A stretch of DNA of 64,000 nt from Lucifuga dentata (Eukaryota > Chordata > Actinopteri > Ophidiiformes > Bythitidae), in the NCBI GenBank assembly GCA_014773175.1, contig VXCM01000044.1, forward strand, positions 198,672-262,671, read 5' to 3'. A model generated the notes under the pieces. That model saw nothing but the letters and a program-made list of their open reading frames with translations, was not told the origin of the DNA and did not search any database. A program made the translations under genes and the position numbers. Shown here piece after piece: positions 16,500 to 30,400 of this stretch (positions are counted from its first letter, which is position 1; every line of letters starts with the position of its first letter).

Positions 16500-18468
16500 A
16501 GTAACATATCACATCACTTAGTTCACAGGCGAAAATTGTTTAATATCTGTTTATTTCGTCTCGCTCACTCACTCTCTCTCTCATGCTCATGAAATCACAA
16601 TTTAACAACAGATCTGAATTGATATTTTGTACAGATGACTTAAATTATTAAACAGAAGTGTACAGCTATCACTACCAAATTTAAGGCAGAATTCCACACA
16701 TACGTGGTCAAAGAATTTGATGCTGATATAATTTTGACCCATTGATTTCTCTAATAACTAAGAACCAGCAGTTAGACAGTTGGGAAAAGAACATCTACAA
16801 CAAAAACTCACCTTCAACATGTTAATAATATATTAGCAACATTTTACATGAATAAAATATATTATATATTACACATTAAGACTCATAAACATTTATTACA
16901 TGTTGCCCTTCCCAGAAAAAAGGTATTATTGCATCTCTAGAAGTAACCATGGCAACCTGCAGCCAGACAGTCAAATCAGACTATTATGCAGGTGTGTTTT
17001 TAATAGCAATTAGCTTCAGATGCTAACACGTTGAGGGTTGTTTGGAGAGGAGATCACATGTCCATGGATGACACTTACTGACAAAATGACAGATATGCAG
17101 GTGGAAAACATGTAGATTTCTAGAATTCATTTGCAAATGAATGAAAATTTGATGGTTTTAAAAAGCCAAGGCCAAAGAGCTGGAGATGCTGAAAATTCCC
17201 AAACTACGCCGCCATGCTCTGCTGGAATATGTAGTTGGGAAAAGGCTTAAATGGAGGACAGACATTTATACAGACATTTATTCGTAAAGAAGTGACATGA
17301 TGAGCTGCTACTGTCACAAAAACATTTACATATACAGAATATATAAAATGTATATTTAATACTTTCCAAAAAATTGACTAGATTTTCTCTATCAATACTC
17401 TTTTAGATACCAGTTAGTATTGGCAAATAACTACTCCCTATTATACTTTATATTGTGAGGTGCTTCCATTCAATAGTGGCATCAAATACTACACAAAAAT
17501 CCACAAATTTGGGGTTTGCCGTGACAAGTTTTTAAAACCTGCTGTTGAAAAAATATAAAAAACATACAAAATACAAATAAAGTTGATTCAAAAGTTGTTT
17601 AAAATGTGACTGGATTGGCCCAATGACACAATAATTGAGTGTCGTGTAATTTGTTTCATTCTGTTGCTGGTATCACCACACGGATATACATAGAAAAAGA
17701 ACACAAATGTATCTCCTCATGTTAATATAATACACAACTTGCACACGGACTTACATGACAAAAACACAGTGTAGCACAGTACAAAGGTGGCTGATTGTGG
17801 CACGGTACGTTTTCTTTTTTTTTCTTTTTTTTTTGTTGTTGATCGATCGTTTGACAGCACAGTGGCGCCACCAGTTCATGTCATCACAAACTTGTCTCCC
17901 TTTCCAAGCTCTTGTCATGCCTCCTCCGCTTGTGTCGCTTTTCGCCACCACCGGAAAAGCTGCAGGAGAAGAGCGGAAACGGGAATATCAGAGAAGGGAA
18001 AACTCAATCCAGATCACACAGCATGCAAAAATGGCTCACAAAGCTTTTCAAGGTGCTACTACGACACGCTAACGTGCAAATCCAGACCTTGCTGTGTTCC
18101 ATAACCATCCATTGCACAGATAACCATCATCAAATTATTCTAGCAACACATAAAAGCATCATTTTATCTGCACATGCAACAATCAAAAACCCCAAGGACA
18201 AGACGCTCCATGCTGATAGGGATGTCTGGGAATTCTTACCTTTGGGATATCAGCTGCTGAGAGGTTAGGAAGGGGAGCTTAGGGAGGGATGGAGTGAAAA
18301 GAGGCAGGAGGGAGATATTGTTATTCTACTCTGCAGGAAATCTGTAAGGGAAAAGCTGCTCTTATATAATTCCTTAAATCTAATCAATCTGGCTCCTGGA
18401 AAAATAGTACAAATCCTGTGAAAAGTTCCAATAACCCTGAGATGCTAAACATCTGAATGACTTTCTCC
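16500..18468. other. Intergenic sequence and probable 3'UTR of slc4a10
   Basis: The part next to the slc4a10 stop codon (18469) is likely its minus-strand 3'UTR. Minus-strand AATAAA candidates lie at 17277-17282 and 16892-16897, with no basis to choose between them. No other coding exon was recognised. A perfect RFX-type X-box lies at 16943-16956. Confidence 0.45.
16943..16956. promoter_or_regulatory. RFX X-box-like palindrome
   Basis: GTAACC AT GGCAAC fits the X-box consensus GTNRCC(0-3N)RGYAAC with no mismatch. It lies downstream of slc4a10. Confidence 0.5.
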
Positions 18469-21400
18469 TTAAATTTTTAGATCAGTTATTTGGAATTCTG
18501 TCATGGAGGCGAACCTTTTAGCGCTGCTGGCGCTGGGTTCCTTCTTCGTGCTCTCGGGATTGACGCTCTTCCACACATTCCCGAAAGATCCTTTGGACAT
18601 CTCATCAGTGATGTTCACTGTGGCAGGGTCACTCCTTTAAAAAAAAGTCCAAAGGCTGTTATTTCACTTTTCAAAAGAAGCAAGCAAAGAAGCAAGTCTT
18701 ATTGTCTTCAATACTTTTAGCATTTCACACAGTTTCCCAAAGATTAAGAGATCAAAAATATATTTTTAAGAGTCCCATACAACCAAAATGGCAATTAAAG
18801 CTCAATGACTTACTTGTAGTGTCCTTCCAGTGGCATTTGTACAATGCCCTCTTCCTCTGCTATAATACTGTGCTCCTCCTGAGGAAGAAGAAACATAAAA
18901 ACTGTAAAAAAGCTAAACAAGCACTGAATGAAACCCAGGTAAACATCTAAGCCACTGCACCTCTTCTGCTGCATCCTCCAGTTTCTTCTTCTTCCATTCA
19001 GGCATCAGGTCATCCAGCCAGCTCAGTTCTCTCTTGGTGAAGATGAAATCCAGCAGCTTTCGAATGAAAACCAGGGCCAAGACCTGGAGCAGCAGAAACA
19101 GGCAGATATTGATTTATCTGATGCATAAAACAAAGAGCGATACATGCACATACATACACACAAGCAGGTTACCATCATAGGGAAAACAATGGCAGCCCTA
19201 GAGGTCTTGATGATCCATAGCAGCACCAAGCAGCTAAGTTGGATGATGGTGAAGAGGTGCACCTTCCTCAGTGGGACGTGGCGAAGGTAGATGAAGTCTG
19301 GCTGATGTTTTGCCGGCATGCCAAACAGCCTCAGACGGTCAAAGAACTGCAGAGATACAAACAGGGAGCCATTAAATCATTAATCCTGTATCAACTGGAT
19401 TAATACTGCAAATTCCTATTTTTACAAGCTCACCTGAATGCCTCTAAGTGAAGAAGCCCCCATGTACAGAAACACCCCATACAGCACTGGCATAGGGATA
19501 AACTGGAGATAGATATATAAAAATATATTCAGTGACATATGTGGTTAGGTTACAGTATATTTTGTGGCTCTGAGAAATGGGCATGACCTCTGACCTTTAG
19601 CATGGAGGTCATGAAGACAGAGCAGCCCATCAGGGTGAAGATCATGAATCCGGTGAAGCGCTGCTCCCGGATTCCCAGGAACTTTGGCTGCTCTCCGGGA
19701 GCCGAGCACTCCGACTCCAGCTTCAGGCTGTTCACGTGGGAGATGGAGAGCACGGTGGCTGCCACGAACCACGGCAGGCCCATCACCGAGCACACGCCCA
19801 GCATGACCCCCACCACAAACAGGTCCAGGTGGTAGCCACAGCCCTTCTGCAGAACCCAGGAAGAGGACAAGAGGGTTTAGATAACTGAAAGAATTCTGTA
19901 TTTTTTTTATGCGGCTCGGATTTTAAAGGAGAGTTTTGAAACACCTTGAGTTTGTGCTCCTTCCTGTTGATAATGACAGCAGTGATCTGCTGGTCCATGA
20001 AGATGAGGATGGTGCAGAGCAGAGCAGGGATGAAGGTGATGATGATGGTCCACCACGGGTTGGGTCCTACAGGGTTTATAACCCAGCCACGATCATCCCT
20101 GGTGGGCTTGAGAGAGCAAAAAGAAAGGCAACGAAAGTCAATATATAATGTTGTATGAAGTAAACATATATTTTTTTAAATTATGAACTTACTTTGAACT
20201 TGTTGGGGACCTGTAGTTTAGGTGATGGGATACCCAAGGCGTAATCTATAAAAACCATGGTGAGGATGGTGATGAAGACAGCAAAGTCGCTGATGATGGC
20301 CCGCACCTATAGAGGAAACAGATAATCTTTAGGCAAAATCCATTTCATCCAGAATTCCATGTGCCCTTCATCACCACAGGATGGCGCTGGTGTACTATAG
20401 ATCAGTGTGTCCGCATCACATCACACATTATGATCATGAGTGTCATCCCAATGATAAATCACAGACATTGCAGGAATAGAATGGCCACACAGACTGCAGG
20501 ATATTTGGATGCATCAACTAAACCATCCAGTAGATGGCAGCATAATCTAGTTTCTTATAAAATGACAAATCGTGCATGAGAGGATGAGGAGGAAACCAGC
20601 ATGTGGTGTGAGGCTTACCTTTGTGGGGAAGTAGCGGCTAGTCTTAAACTCCTTGAGGAAGGCGGACATGAAGACAGTGGAGAAGAAGAGGACCACACAC
20701 CAGAAGAGGACATCAGGGATGTAGGGGCCATGGGGGCCACAGGCGCTGCCCTCAAACTCCCCATGCAATGTCTCACACTCCTACTGGCACCGGGGCGCGA
20801 GGAAGATGATGGTGATGGTGGATGATGGCGACAATGTCAGTGATGAATTAGTGAGGTCTGACCTTCCTGACCTGCCTCCCAAAATATTTGCCTGTAAATG
20901 ATTTATGTCTGACAGTGGAAGACTCCACCCGTCGTAGTGCGTCTCCATGCCGATTCTGCAGAACTACATCCTGTGAAATCCTGCCTACATCTTTAATCTC
21001 CCCAAGTCTTATCTGCTTCATGATTACAGCAAAATTATGGCATAAATGAGACACTATTTTGCATTTGTTTGCTGGTTAAGTCTGGCTGATCTAAAATCTC
21101 ACATGCCCCCCATTTTCTTGTATATTGGTATCTTCTATATTTCTTACCGTAACCTCCAGCATGGTCCAGTTAACCTGGGAGGCCGTAATATTTCTCTCCT
21201 CCCACAGCTGCAGAGTCTCATTGCTGGGGTACTTTGGTTCCACACATGCACACCTACAGAGGGAAGCACACACTTTTCACTCCTTGCTGCACCATGGCAA
21301 CGCTTCCAGAATGTTCAGCCATCAACGCAAAATTACTTTTCTGATGGCACTTTTACAAAAAGGAAATGCCACCCTCCCCTGCTGTCCCTTATAACAGCAC

Positions 21401-24400
21401 AGAGAAGCATACAAAATGCCTCTTGACTTGACAAAGCCACCAGCCGGCTTGTGTACTCTGATAATGCATGCTCTCGAAACATACTTGACATGAGATTATT
21501 CACCATAATACAAAACCCATTAATGAGTGTATCTGCAACGCCGCTGCACCATCTGCCAGTTTGTGATGCAGCAAACTCTTAATAGTATTGCATGTGCAAG
21601 TATGAGCACATTTGCACGCATGTGGTCAGGTACATTATAACAACATATTACATCAGTGCTACTGTAAAGCGCAAGAAAGAATAACATAAATACAATAAAT
21701 ATAAGGGAGTCTGCATGTTTAAGCCCAATAAATCCTACCTGCATACATGTTACTTTATTGCCAACCATTTTCCAAATCATCCTGTTTTTTTTTTTTTTTT
21801 TTGTTTTTTTTGCCAAATCCACTAATCATTCCAAAATCAAATTTTCAGGTGACACACCCACCTTAAAATCCAATGTTTCGCCTGCTAATGCGTACATCCA
21901 AATGTAGAAGGCGTGGTCGTTTTTAATTTCTCGGTAAAAGCCGTCTTCTTCTGGGACTATATTCCCTGGCAGAGACATACATTTTCTTCAGTGCAGCTCT
22001 GTGTTGGACCAGTTAACTTAAGTAATTTTAACAAAAAAAAAAAAGAAAGATATTTGGTTCGTTGTAATAGACCACCTATTTCAAGGAAAAATCAACAAAC
22101 TGATTTTAATAGCTTTCTGGAATACACTGAAACTAATGGCATTCTGGAGGGTAGGAAAAACAACGCTAAAATGTACCGCTCCAGTAGTCTGTTTTGGAAA
22201 ATTGTAATGCAGCAAGTATGCGGGTTGTATTTATTGGCTCAAACATGCAAAATCACCAGGATGCTCCTTTAAAGAGTACTTACCAGTACTGCGTGAGCGT
22301 CTGAAGGTTGTTGTTTTTGTTGATGGGGTAATGAACCCCCAGGTGGAGCAGCTTCTCCAGGGCCTCGTAAATGAAGATGATGCAGATCAGGGCAGCGAAA
22401 GCCTCCTCGGTGAAGCGCGTGATGTAGCAGACGAGCGAGCTGGCATCCGTGGCCACAAGTATGAGACAGAAGAAGGCCGTCCACAGGCCAATGCAGGCCC
22501 GCAGGGAGAGGTACGAGAGGCCATAGTCCCTGAGAGAGAGGGGGACGGGACATAACACATGGGAGGGGAAGGAGATGCAAATATATGACTGAAAACCTTG
22601 GACGTGTTGAGATTCTCAGATAAAGGCTAATAAAAGCACAAAATATGTATGTTTCTGGTAGAATGATAACATACTTGCAGAACTTAAAGAGGATCTTCTC
22701 AAAGACAAGCACAGGTCCCGTGCTGCCCAGGATGGTGAGGGGCTGCCCAGCAAAAAGAGAGTAGGCTATACCAGTCATGGAAGCCCCAAACAGGGACTCA
22801 ATAGCACTCTGGAAACAAAGGAAATGAAGCTCTTAGTTGACTGGATATGGATTTTTACACTACTAAAAGTGGTTTTAATTGATGGTCATGGAGGGCTAGG
22901 AGGCTGCAGAGAGGAGTCAAACAGAGAGGAAGAGATAATCAGGGAATTCATCTGGCGAATGGTTTGGTTGGAGCCTCTCAGGAGCCAATAAAGATGTAAT
23001 TTACTGCCGTTTCTTACCACTCGTCCGTCTGTGGCCTCCCCTAACAGTCCTCCGAAGGTGATGACAGGGGACATGCAGGCGCAGTACAGGAAGAGGAAGG
23101 AGGCCAAACACTGCAGGCTGATGGCGTCTGTGTAGTCGGAAAGGTAGTGAGGAGCCTTTCGCTTGATGTCCAAGATTAACCCGCCGAATAACCTGCGGCA
23201 AAACAGAGGCTCTGTGAGAGAGTGTGCATGTAAAGAAACACATTATATGCATGCACGCACACAGCACTAGTGTATGTGTGTGTGCATGTGTGGAAATTCC
23301 ACTCATGCATCTGCTCTATCGCAACTTGACTGTCAGCCAGAGAGCATGCTTTCCTGCAGCAGCAAACAGGGACCGGGACTAGCTGGAGGTGGTTGCTATG
23401 GCAACAGTGAGTGGGACATTATGCTGATTTCAGTCTGAGCGGGAGGCAGCCATGCCGTGTCCCAGGAGGTATGGGGGAAGGGGGTCGGTTTGATAGCCAA
23501 GACTGGGCTTCCGGCCAATCTTAGCTGGGATAGGAGGCTGCACCGCCGCATACCGCAGCATCGCATCTCTGACATGTACAGTAAATTATCCTACGCATGG
23601 TGCTATCGTCCCACTGGCTCAAGCAGCTGGAGCTCAGGTCCTGGCACCCATGATGATGATATTTTATCATCTTTTATCACGTCTTTTACCCCTAAAATTC
23701 ATTCTTTTTAGTCGGTTATTATGATTTCTTTCTGACAGGAGCACAATCTGCATTATTTGTGAGTATATTCACGTGCCTCTGCCTTCATTAATTGTATAAC
23801 TGCATTGCAAATTTAAGCTCCAAAGTCACGATGAATTAAGATCTCGTACAAAAGGTCTTTGTGGAGTAGAAATGTGAGGAATGCTAACGGTCCAGATGGG
23901 TGCTTGCTTTGCTTCTACAGACCAAAATTTATAGTTTGGGGACAGAGACAGCTAGGGGTATCTCACAGGCGACAGGAAGACAGGGACAAAGAAGCACTCA
24001 GACGGCCAGGACTGTAGATCACGCTACTTACTTCCCAGTGCGCTGAAGTTCAGGACCACCATGCCCGCCGTGTTCCTCCGACTCTCCCAGATCTCCGATG
24101 GGAACTGGGGGAACCTTCCGCTTTTCCTGTCGGTTAAGATCGTTTCAGTCTCCTGTTAATTGCTGATTAGCATGAACCGACAGATAAATCAAGGTAGACG
24201 GGGATACCTGAGAGGGCACGTTTTTCGGAGGTTCTATTCTGATCGAGGGGTCCCACTCCCCAGGGGGCAACACAGTCACCTGGTCCAGAAACTCATCAAT
24301 GCCTGCTATCAGGTCATTCCTGTCTTTGGCTTTATACGCCACATCATGGAAAACCTGTGGAGAAGATGAGGAGAGAAATATGAGCATCGATGTAAAATAC

Positions 24401-27400
24401 ATGCATTTACTGACAGAAACAATATTCATAAAATCATACATAAGTTGGAAAAATATGCAGAATAATCTATGTATTAAGTAAGATGTATTAAATTAATCTT
24501 ATTCTATCTTGGGTATCTGCTCAATCAGGGTAGAGAGCTGCATGTATTAAGAGAAAATCTAAGGGTAGATTTCATTTCCATATATGTTGAAGTAGGTTGA
24601 CAGATGCTTCTTTTTTTTATATTTTCCAGCAAAAAAGGCAACGTGACTCTGATGATGGTCAGTAACACTGCACTGGAAACCCAACAGAGGTCAAAGTTCA
24701 GGTGACCCATGATGCCATGAATTTAAATGGGATCCTTGACACATCTACTTCAATATCTTAGCTCTTCTCTCTAGTTTAACCTATTTAAAGAAATAAAAGT
24801 GAGAATTTTTTGTTGATCAAACCTCACCTCATCGGTCATCAAGGTAGCAATAGACCGTCCAATTTCATGATACTGCGGCCCTTTTCCCAGTGGCCCAAGC
24901 AGGATGAAAAGAAACCTGCGCAACACAGAGCAACAGTTTAAACTCCCAAATATCATCTTGTTGACCAGATTAGCCAATGGGGAGGGGGGGAGGCAAAGAG
25001 CGTAACCTGGTGGTGATGGGAACCTCGGCCAGGCCGTTTAGCAGCACAGCAGGGGCCAGGCGAACAAAGGCCACCACAGGGCGCTCTAGGAATTCTAGCT
25101 CCCCCACCAGGACATTGGATGCCTCCGCACCAGGAGGGATCTTCTTCATGAAGTGAAGGTCAATCTGAGAGGCAGAGAGAAAATCTTTACATGACATGAA
25201 ATCTGTATACATTTCTTGGGTATATAATGTAAATAATCCAGTGTTATATCTGAATGGTCCACGTAACAAAAGAAAACAAACTTTCCTCCTGCCCCTTTCC
25301 CAGGATAAGAGGCTTAACGTGAGCGTTTCACACGTAACCCAGCCTTGATTAAATATACAGCGCTGGTTATGGGTCCGGCTATCAGTGCCCGTAGATAAAC
25401 AGCAGATCAGCAGTGGGTCCGGTTGCTCACCTTGCTGAAGTCGACGGTGCTGTTTTCCCGGCTGACGTCATGCTTGCTCTCGTTGTTCGCCGGCTGGGAC
25501 TGGGGGGAGACGGTTTGGCCTGGCGGGCAGAGCAGGAAACCAGGNCTCGTTGTTCGCCGGCTGGGACTGGGGGGAGACGGTTTGGCCTGGCGGGCAGAGC
25601 AGGAAACCAGGATTGTGTCAGTCTCAGGGAGAGGCATCCTATCACAACAGCACTTTCCCACAGGAAGGTGTGTGGTCTCTAGTGAATGGCTACAGGGTAC
25701 GGTTACATCCTCTGAAAAATATGGACTCTGTTGCTGGCAAAGAGGCTCAGAACATTGTACCATTTTTCAGAGCGATGTTTCATAAACTCAGAATATCTCA
25801 GTCAGGTACAATCTTTAACTTTCCTTTTGAATTTACGCCTAAGTTGATTTAAACAGATGTTAGTTTTGCTGCAATAATTAGGAAAGTACAAGATGGTTCC
25901 TTGAAATATTCCATTCCGAATAATTTGTGATGTGAAGGCAGCTGTTGTAGAGATTGCTTCCATTTTAGCTGCTAAAAAATGTGACTGGCTCAAAATGCCA
26001 TCTGTTTCAGTGAGGGTGTGATGCTGCCAAAAAGTGATCCTGAAGGCAACCAAATGAGATCATGTTACTGAGTTAAACTATTACCTAAGTACTTACCACC
26101 ATTAGTTATTAGTGGCTGATGACTTCTAGCAAATAAACACGCTGTTAAAGGACCATAACCGTGATTTTGCCCAGTGAATACTATCTGCATACACATTATG
26201 TTACTGAGCACATTTTATTTTTCCTGTTGTTTTGCCAAATCCCCTAATTTTTCAAAATCAAATGTTCAGGTGATACATCCACCTTAAAATTCAGTGTTTC
26301 ACCTGCTAACACATATGTCCAAATGTAGAAGGCACAGTTGTGTAATTTCTCAGTAAAAGCCATCTTCTCCTGGGACTATATTCCCTGGCGGAGACATATA
26401 TTTTCTTCTGTGCAGCTCTTTGTAGGACCGGTTAGCTTAAGTAACTTCAACAACAAAAAAAATCTGTGATGGATAACCTATTTCAAGAATGTTCAAGTCT
26501 GTGCAAGTTGATTTTAATAGCGTACTGGCATGAATTTAAACCAATAGAAGTCTGGAAGGAAGGAAAAACAATAGTACATTTTGGAAAATGCTTGCCAGTA
26601 ATGTATCGTGTATGCGGACTGTACATATTTGACTCAAACGTGCAAAACCACTGTGATGATCCTTTACAGAAGAAGCAGAGAGTATCATCATGGGAATTTT
26701 GAAACAACACGTGTTCTGTTTGCACTGTGCTGCAGCTTTACAGCTTGAAGTTTATTCTCAGTGTGAAATTGGCAGGAAGTGAAAGATTTTCACGGCATGA
26801 TGATACTCTCCGCTCATAACGCGTTCCTACTACTTCTACGCTTTTATTTTGAAGAATCGACGTAGGCGTCCTGGTTGCCTGTGCAGATTTCCTGCTCTGT
26901 GTCTTGCTGTAGGATGGGAGTGTAGCCTTGCGCAATTGCCTGATGGATATTAAGACGTTTGGATATGTCTGAGGCCGTGTAGCTCCTGAAGGAGCTCGAA
27001 GGTGATGGAGGGGCGGACACACATGATGCACAACACACACAACACGGCCATGCCACACAGGAAAGGAGCTTTCTGGGTGGATCATGCTTGGGGAATGTTT
27101 TTTGGGGAGACTTTACGATGTGGTAAAAGATGCCATTTACTGGTTAAGTGAATGACACACACGCACAAGAAAATAGACGAGAACAAACATGGAGAAACAC
27201 AAACGAGAGGAGAAAAAGGAGATATCAAACAGCAGGAAGCACACAACAAACTTGACATCGGAGCAAAACACGCAAAGAATAGAAATAGTATAACATCATT
27301 TATGGCTACAAAGCAGAAAATAAGAGAGCGCTCACCGTTTTTGTCCATGGAGTGAGGCTCGGATTGCTTCTTGCCAATATCTGCAAAGGAGCGTACGATG

Positions 27401-30400
27401 GGGATGCGGTTGGCTAGCTTCTTGTGGTTTTGGTGGTGGTGCTGTTTCAGCAGGGCCTCACGGATCCTCCTCCTGGCATCCTGACCCACAACGCCTGACA
27501 CCTCGTGCTGATCCAGGACCATATCTGACAAATGAACCATTTGTAACACTCAGAGGTGATACTTGATTGATTGATCTGCTTTTCAGCCTGGAGTATCTAC
27601 CTGCGATCTCCTCCAGGGAGTTGGCCCTCATGTCCAGCATCACGATGCCGTTCATGATGCAGCTCCGAAGCTCAAACAGGCTGTGTAGAGACAGCGTGGC
27701 TACGTAGGGCTTACTCCACCGCTCGCCACCATCCTCAACGTCCTCCTCAAACTTAAGCCACCTACAAACGAGAAAAAAAAACTATGTGCAGACATCAACA
27801 CGAAGACGTTGAGGGGTTGAACGGCTAGGACAAGCAGACCCGCAGCAATGTACCGTGCTGTCTCTTTCCATTCAGCGTCCTGTCCCTCCCTGAGGCAGAT
27901 TTCGTCCAGCTCGGTGAACAGGGCATGGGGTATGTGTTCCTCATCGCCGTCCTCTGTCCCCAGCAGGAATTGCACCCTTTGAGCTGGTGTGTCTGCTGCA
28001 GTGAGATGGAACGGTGGAGGGTAGGAGAACAGAGAAAGAAAGTCATTTATCTTTGTGCAAATCGCTGCATTTCCTGTTTTTAATCTTGAAAAACCTACTG
28101 TGCGAGGGGGATTCTCGCCCATCGTCAGCCGTAGAGTCCCTCTCCTTAGACCTCTTCCTATGTCTGTGTCCATGGTGGCGGTGACGTCTGTGCGACCTCC
28201 TGCCCAGGGGAACGTGAACCCCAATGTAGAGAGTACGATGACCTGAAGACAAAATGAAGTACAATATGAGCAGAATATAGTTTCTGTCTCCTTCACCCTG
28301 TTGTCAACATGTTTGCGTGCATGGACCCGTCAGCATGCACCCACAGGGTCACAGCATGAAAATAATCATAGCTGACTTTCTCCTGTTTCTTTGCGGCTGA
28401 GCTGCCTGGCCACGATTTCCTTCCCACTGGCCAGGACACAGGAGACTATTAGACACCCTGGCTCCACAGTATCCAGAACACTGACACCAAATGAATCCAT
28501 ACTTCTATAATTTGATGCTCGGGACATTTCTGGTATCGCCACACTTTACATACAGCCTTTAGGATGTCGTCTAATCTCTAAGGGAAAATATCTCAAATGA
28601 GCACCTTTTCACTTACTTCCAGACATGACTAATCACATCAGAGCAGAATAATCTGATTTAAGCAATGCATAATGCGAACATCCCTGAATCACTTAGGGGG
28701 GAAAATGTAAGGACAGAGCAGCAGAGCTTTAAAGTTCATGAGTCAATGTGAGGGGAGGCAGCAAAAGTAGCCCGCCTCCCCCCAGGCCGGAGCTATTGCC
28801 GATGCCTTTTCGTTCTTCGCCGTGACTCAGTGGCATTCAGTCAATTCAAAGACTGAATTCACAAGGTGATGAGTGACATGCACTGAATTAGAGTGTGTAT
28901 CCTTTCGTCGCTACCTCTGAATGTGTGTTACAGTGCTTTATACCACAGAGAATGCTCAGTTCTGATTGGCCAGAGGGTGTGTGTCACCTTCAGATAACCA
29001 CATCTGGCTCTGGGACTCTATCGCTCTTCTAAATTAATTCTCATAGCTGAAAGTCTGCTTGTTTTAGCTATTCTTTAGGCTTCATTCTGTGGCAATGAGG
29101 ATTTCCGTTTCCTGCGTGGCGTGATGCAGCGCCGCCATTACACAGCACCAGAGGCACTAACATTACAAAAACCATTATCTGAGGATGAGGGTCCTTGACA
29201 TGAAAGCAGCCTTATCGCCGAAGTGTCACGATCAAAACGTGGCATCTTTGCGTGCAGCCTAAGTGAATGTTGCCTGGCAACAAAAGATACTATGGATACT
29301 AATGGATGCTGGGAATAAATTATGATGCTTTCCACGCTGTTGTGATTTCATTCATTTATTCTTTTGGTTTTCTTGCTTTACCTTCTAGTTCTTCCTTCTC
29401 AAAGTTGGTGTTGAGCATGGAGCGCGTACCCCCACGGTCCACCACTGCCTCCTCATCAGTCCTCTATAAAGACACACACAGAGAAGACACATTGTTACAC
29501 ACAAACACACACACACCGGTGTATTAAAGCATTAAAGCGCATCATGTCGAATCGTCATTTCTGACTAGACACAATCTAAGGAGCAAAATCTAGCTACAAT
29601 TTGTTATGTAAGAGTACACTCTCTTCACCACCCCCCCCCCCCCCNCCCCCCCCCACCTAGTGGGAGGATGTCTGCTGAAATAAATACCCAAACGCACACA
29701 CCCACAAGCACAGAAAGTCAGCATTATGAAGCTAAGTTCCACCGGCTGTCGCCATGGCAACAATAGGCAGCCAATCACAATTTTGAAAGAGCCACGCTCA
29801 TCTCCTGAGTGCCAGATTACACCGTTTTGAGTCATGGTTTTCACAAGAATGCTTCATTGTGCGTAAGCCTTAAATTGCATAAATGTTTCGCCACCCACAC
29901 CTCTGGCATGATGAACTCCTCGGGAATATCAGCTGCGGATTCTTGAAACAGGTTGTGAGTGGAGGGAACGAGGAACTGGTGTGAAAGGATGCAACACAGT
30001 GCTTTTCTGGTTATTTCCCGTTATAAATAGCACTGACCTCAAAATAAAAAAAAAAGAGAAGAGGAGCAAGTCTTTGAATGCTTATTCCAGTCCTGAATAT
30101 TTAATGAAAACACTGGGAAATTACGCTCACACCTTCTGCAGGGAGAAGTGCTAAACAGCAAAATCTGAAGCGCCGAGGTTGTAAAAATCAACAGAATTGG
30201 CATTGTTTCTTTATGTCTGTTCCCATCAGAGGTATTTTAACACAATACTGACCAACTCAAAATAGGTATGGATTGATTTTAACATGACATTCCTACCTGG
30301 CAAACGCTCACACTTTTATGTTTTACAAAAAGCTGCAATAAACCCAAAGTCAGTGTCTGTAATTCTGCACAGGAAGAAGATATTTATCATATAAGGACCT

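Noticed and set aside
15020..18468. Search for a second DPP4/FAP gene between gcga and slc4a10
   Set aside because: No exon with GWSYGG, DWVYEE or other family motifs was seen on either strand.
18490..18720. Plus-strand frame with a start like [19 protein letters not shown], which looks like a small membrane protein
   Set aside because: It is the antisense of the last slc4a10 exon (18634-18469), whose minus-strand frame reads [19 protein letters not shown] and fits the family and the phase.
19550..19793. Two overlapping minus-strand frames across 19550-19870, one arginine-rich
   Set aside because: Only one frame matches the SLC4 membrane domain ([17 protein letters not shown]); the other is its shadow.
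22331..22555. Acidic plus-strand frame inside slc4a10
   Set aside because: Antisense of exon 22529-22284, which encodes the conserved SLC4 segment with [19 protein letters not shown].
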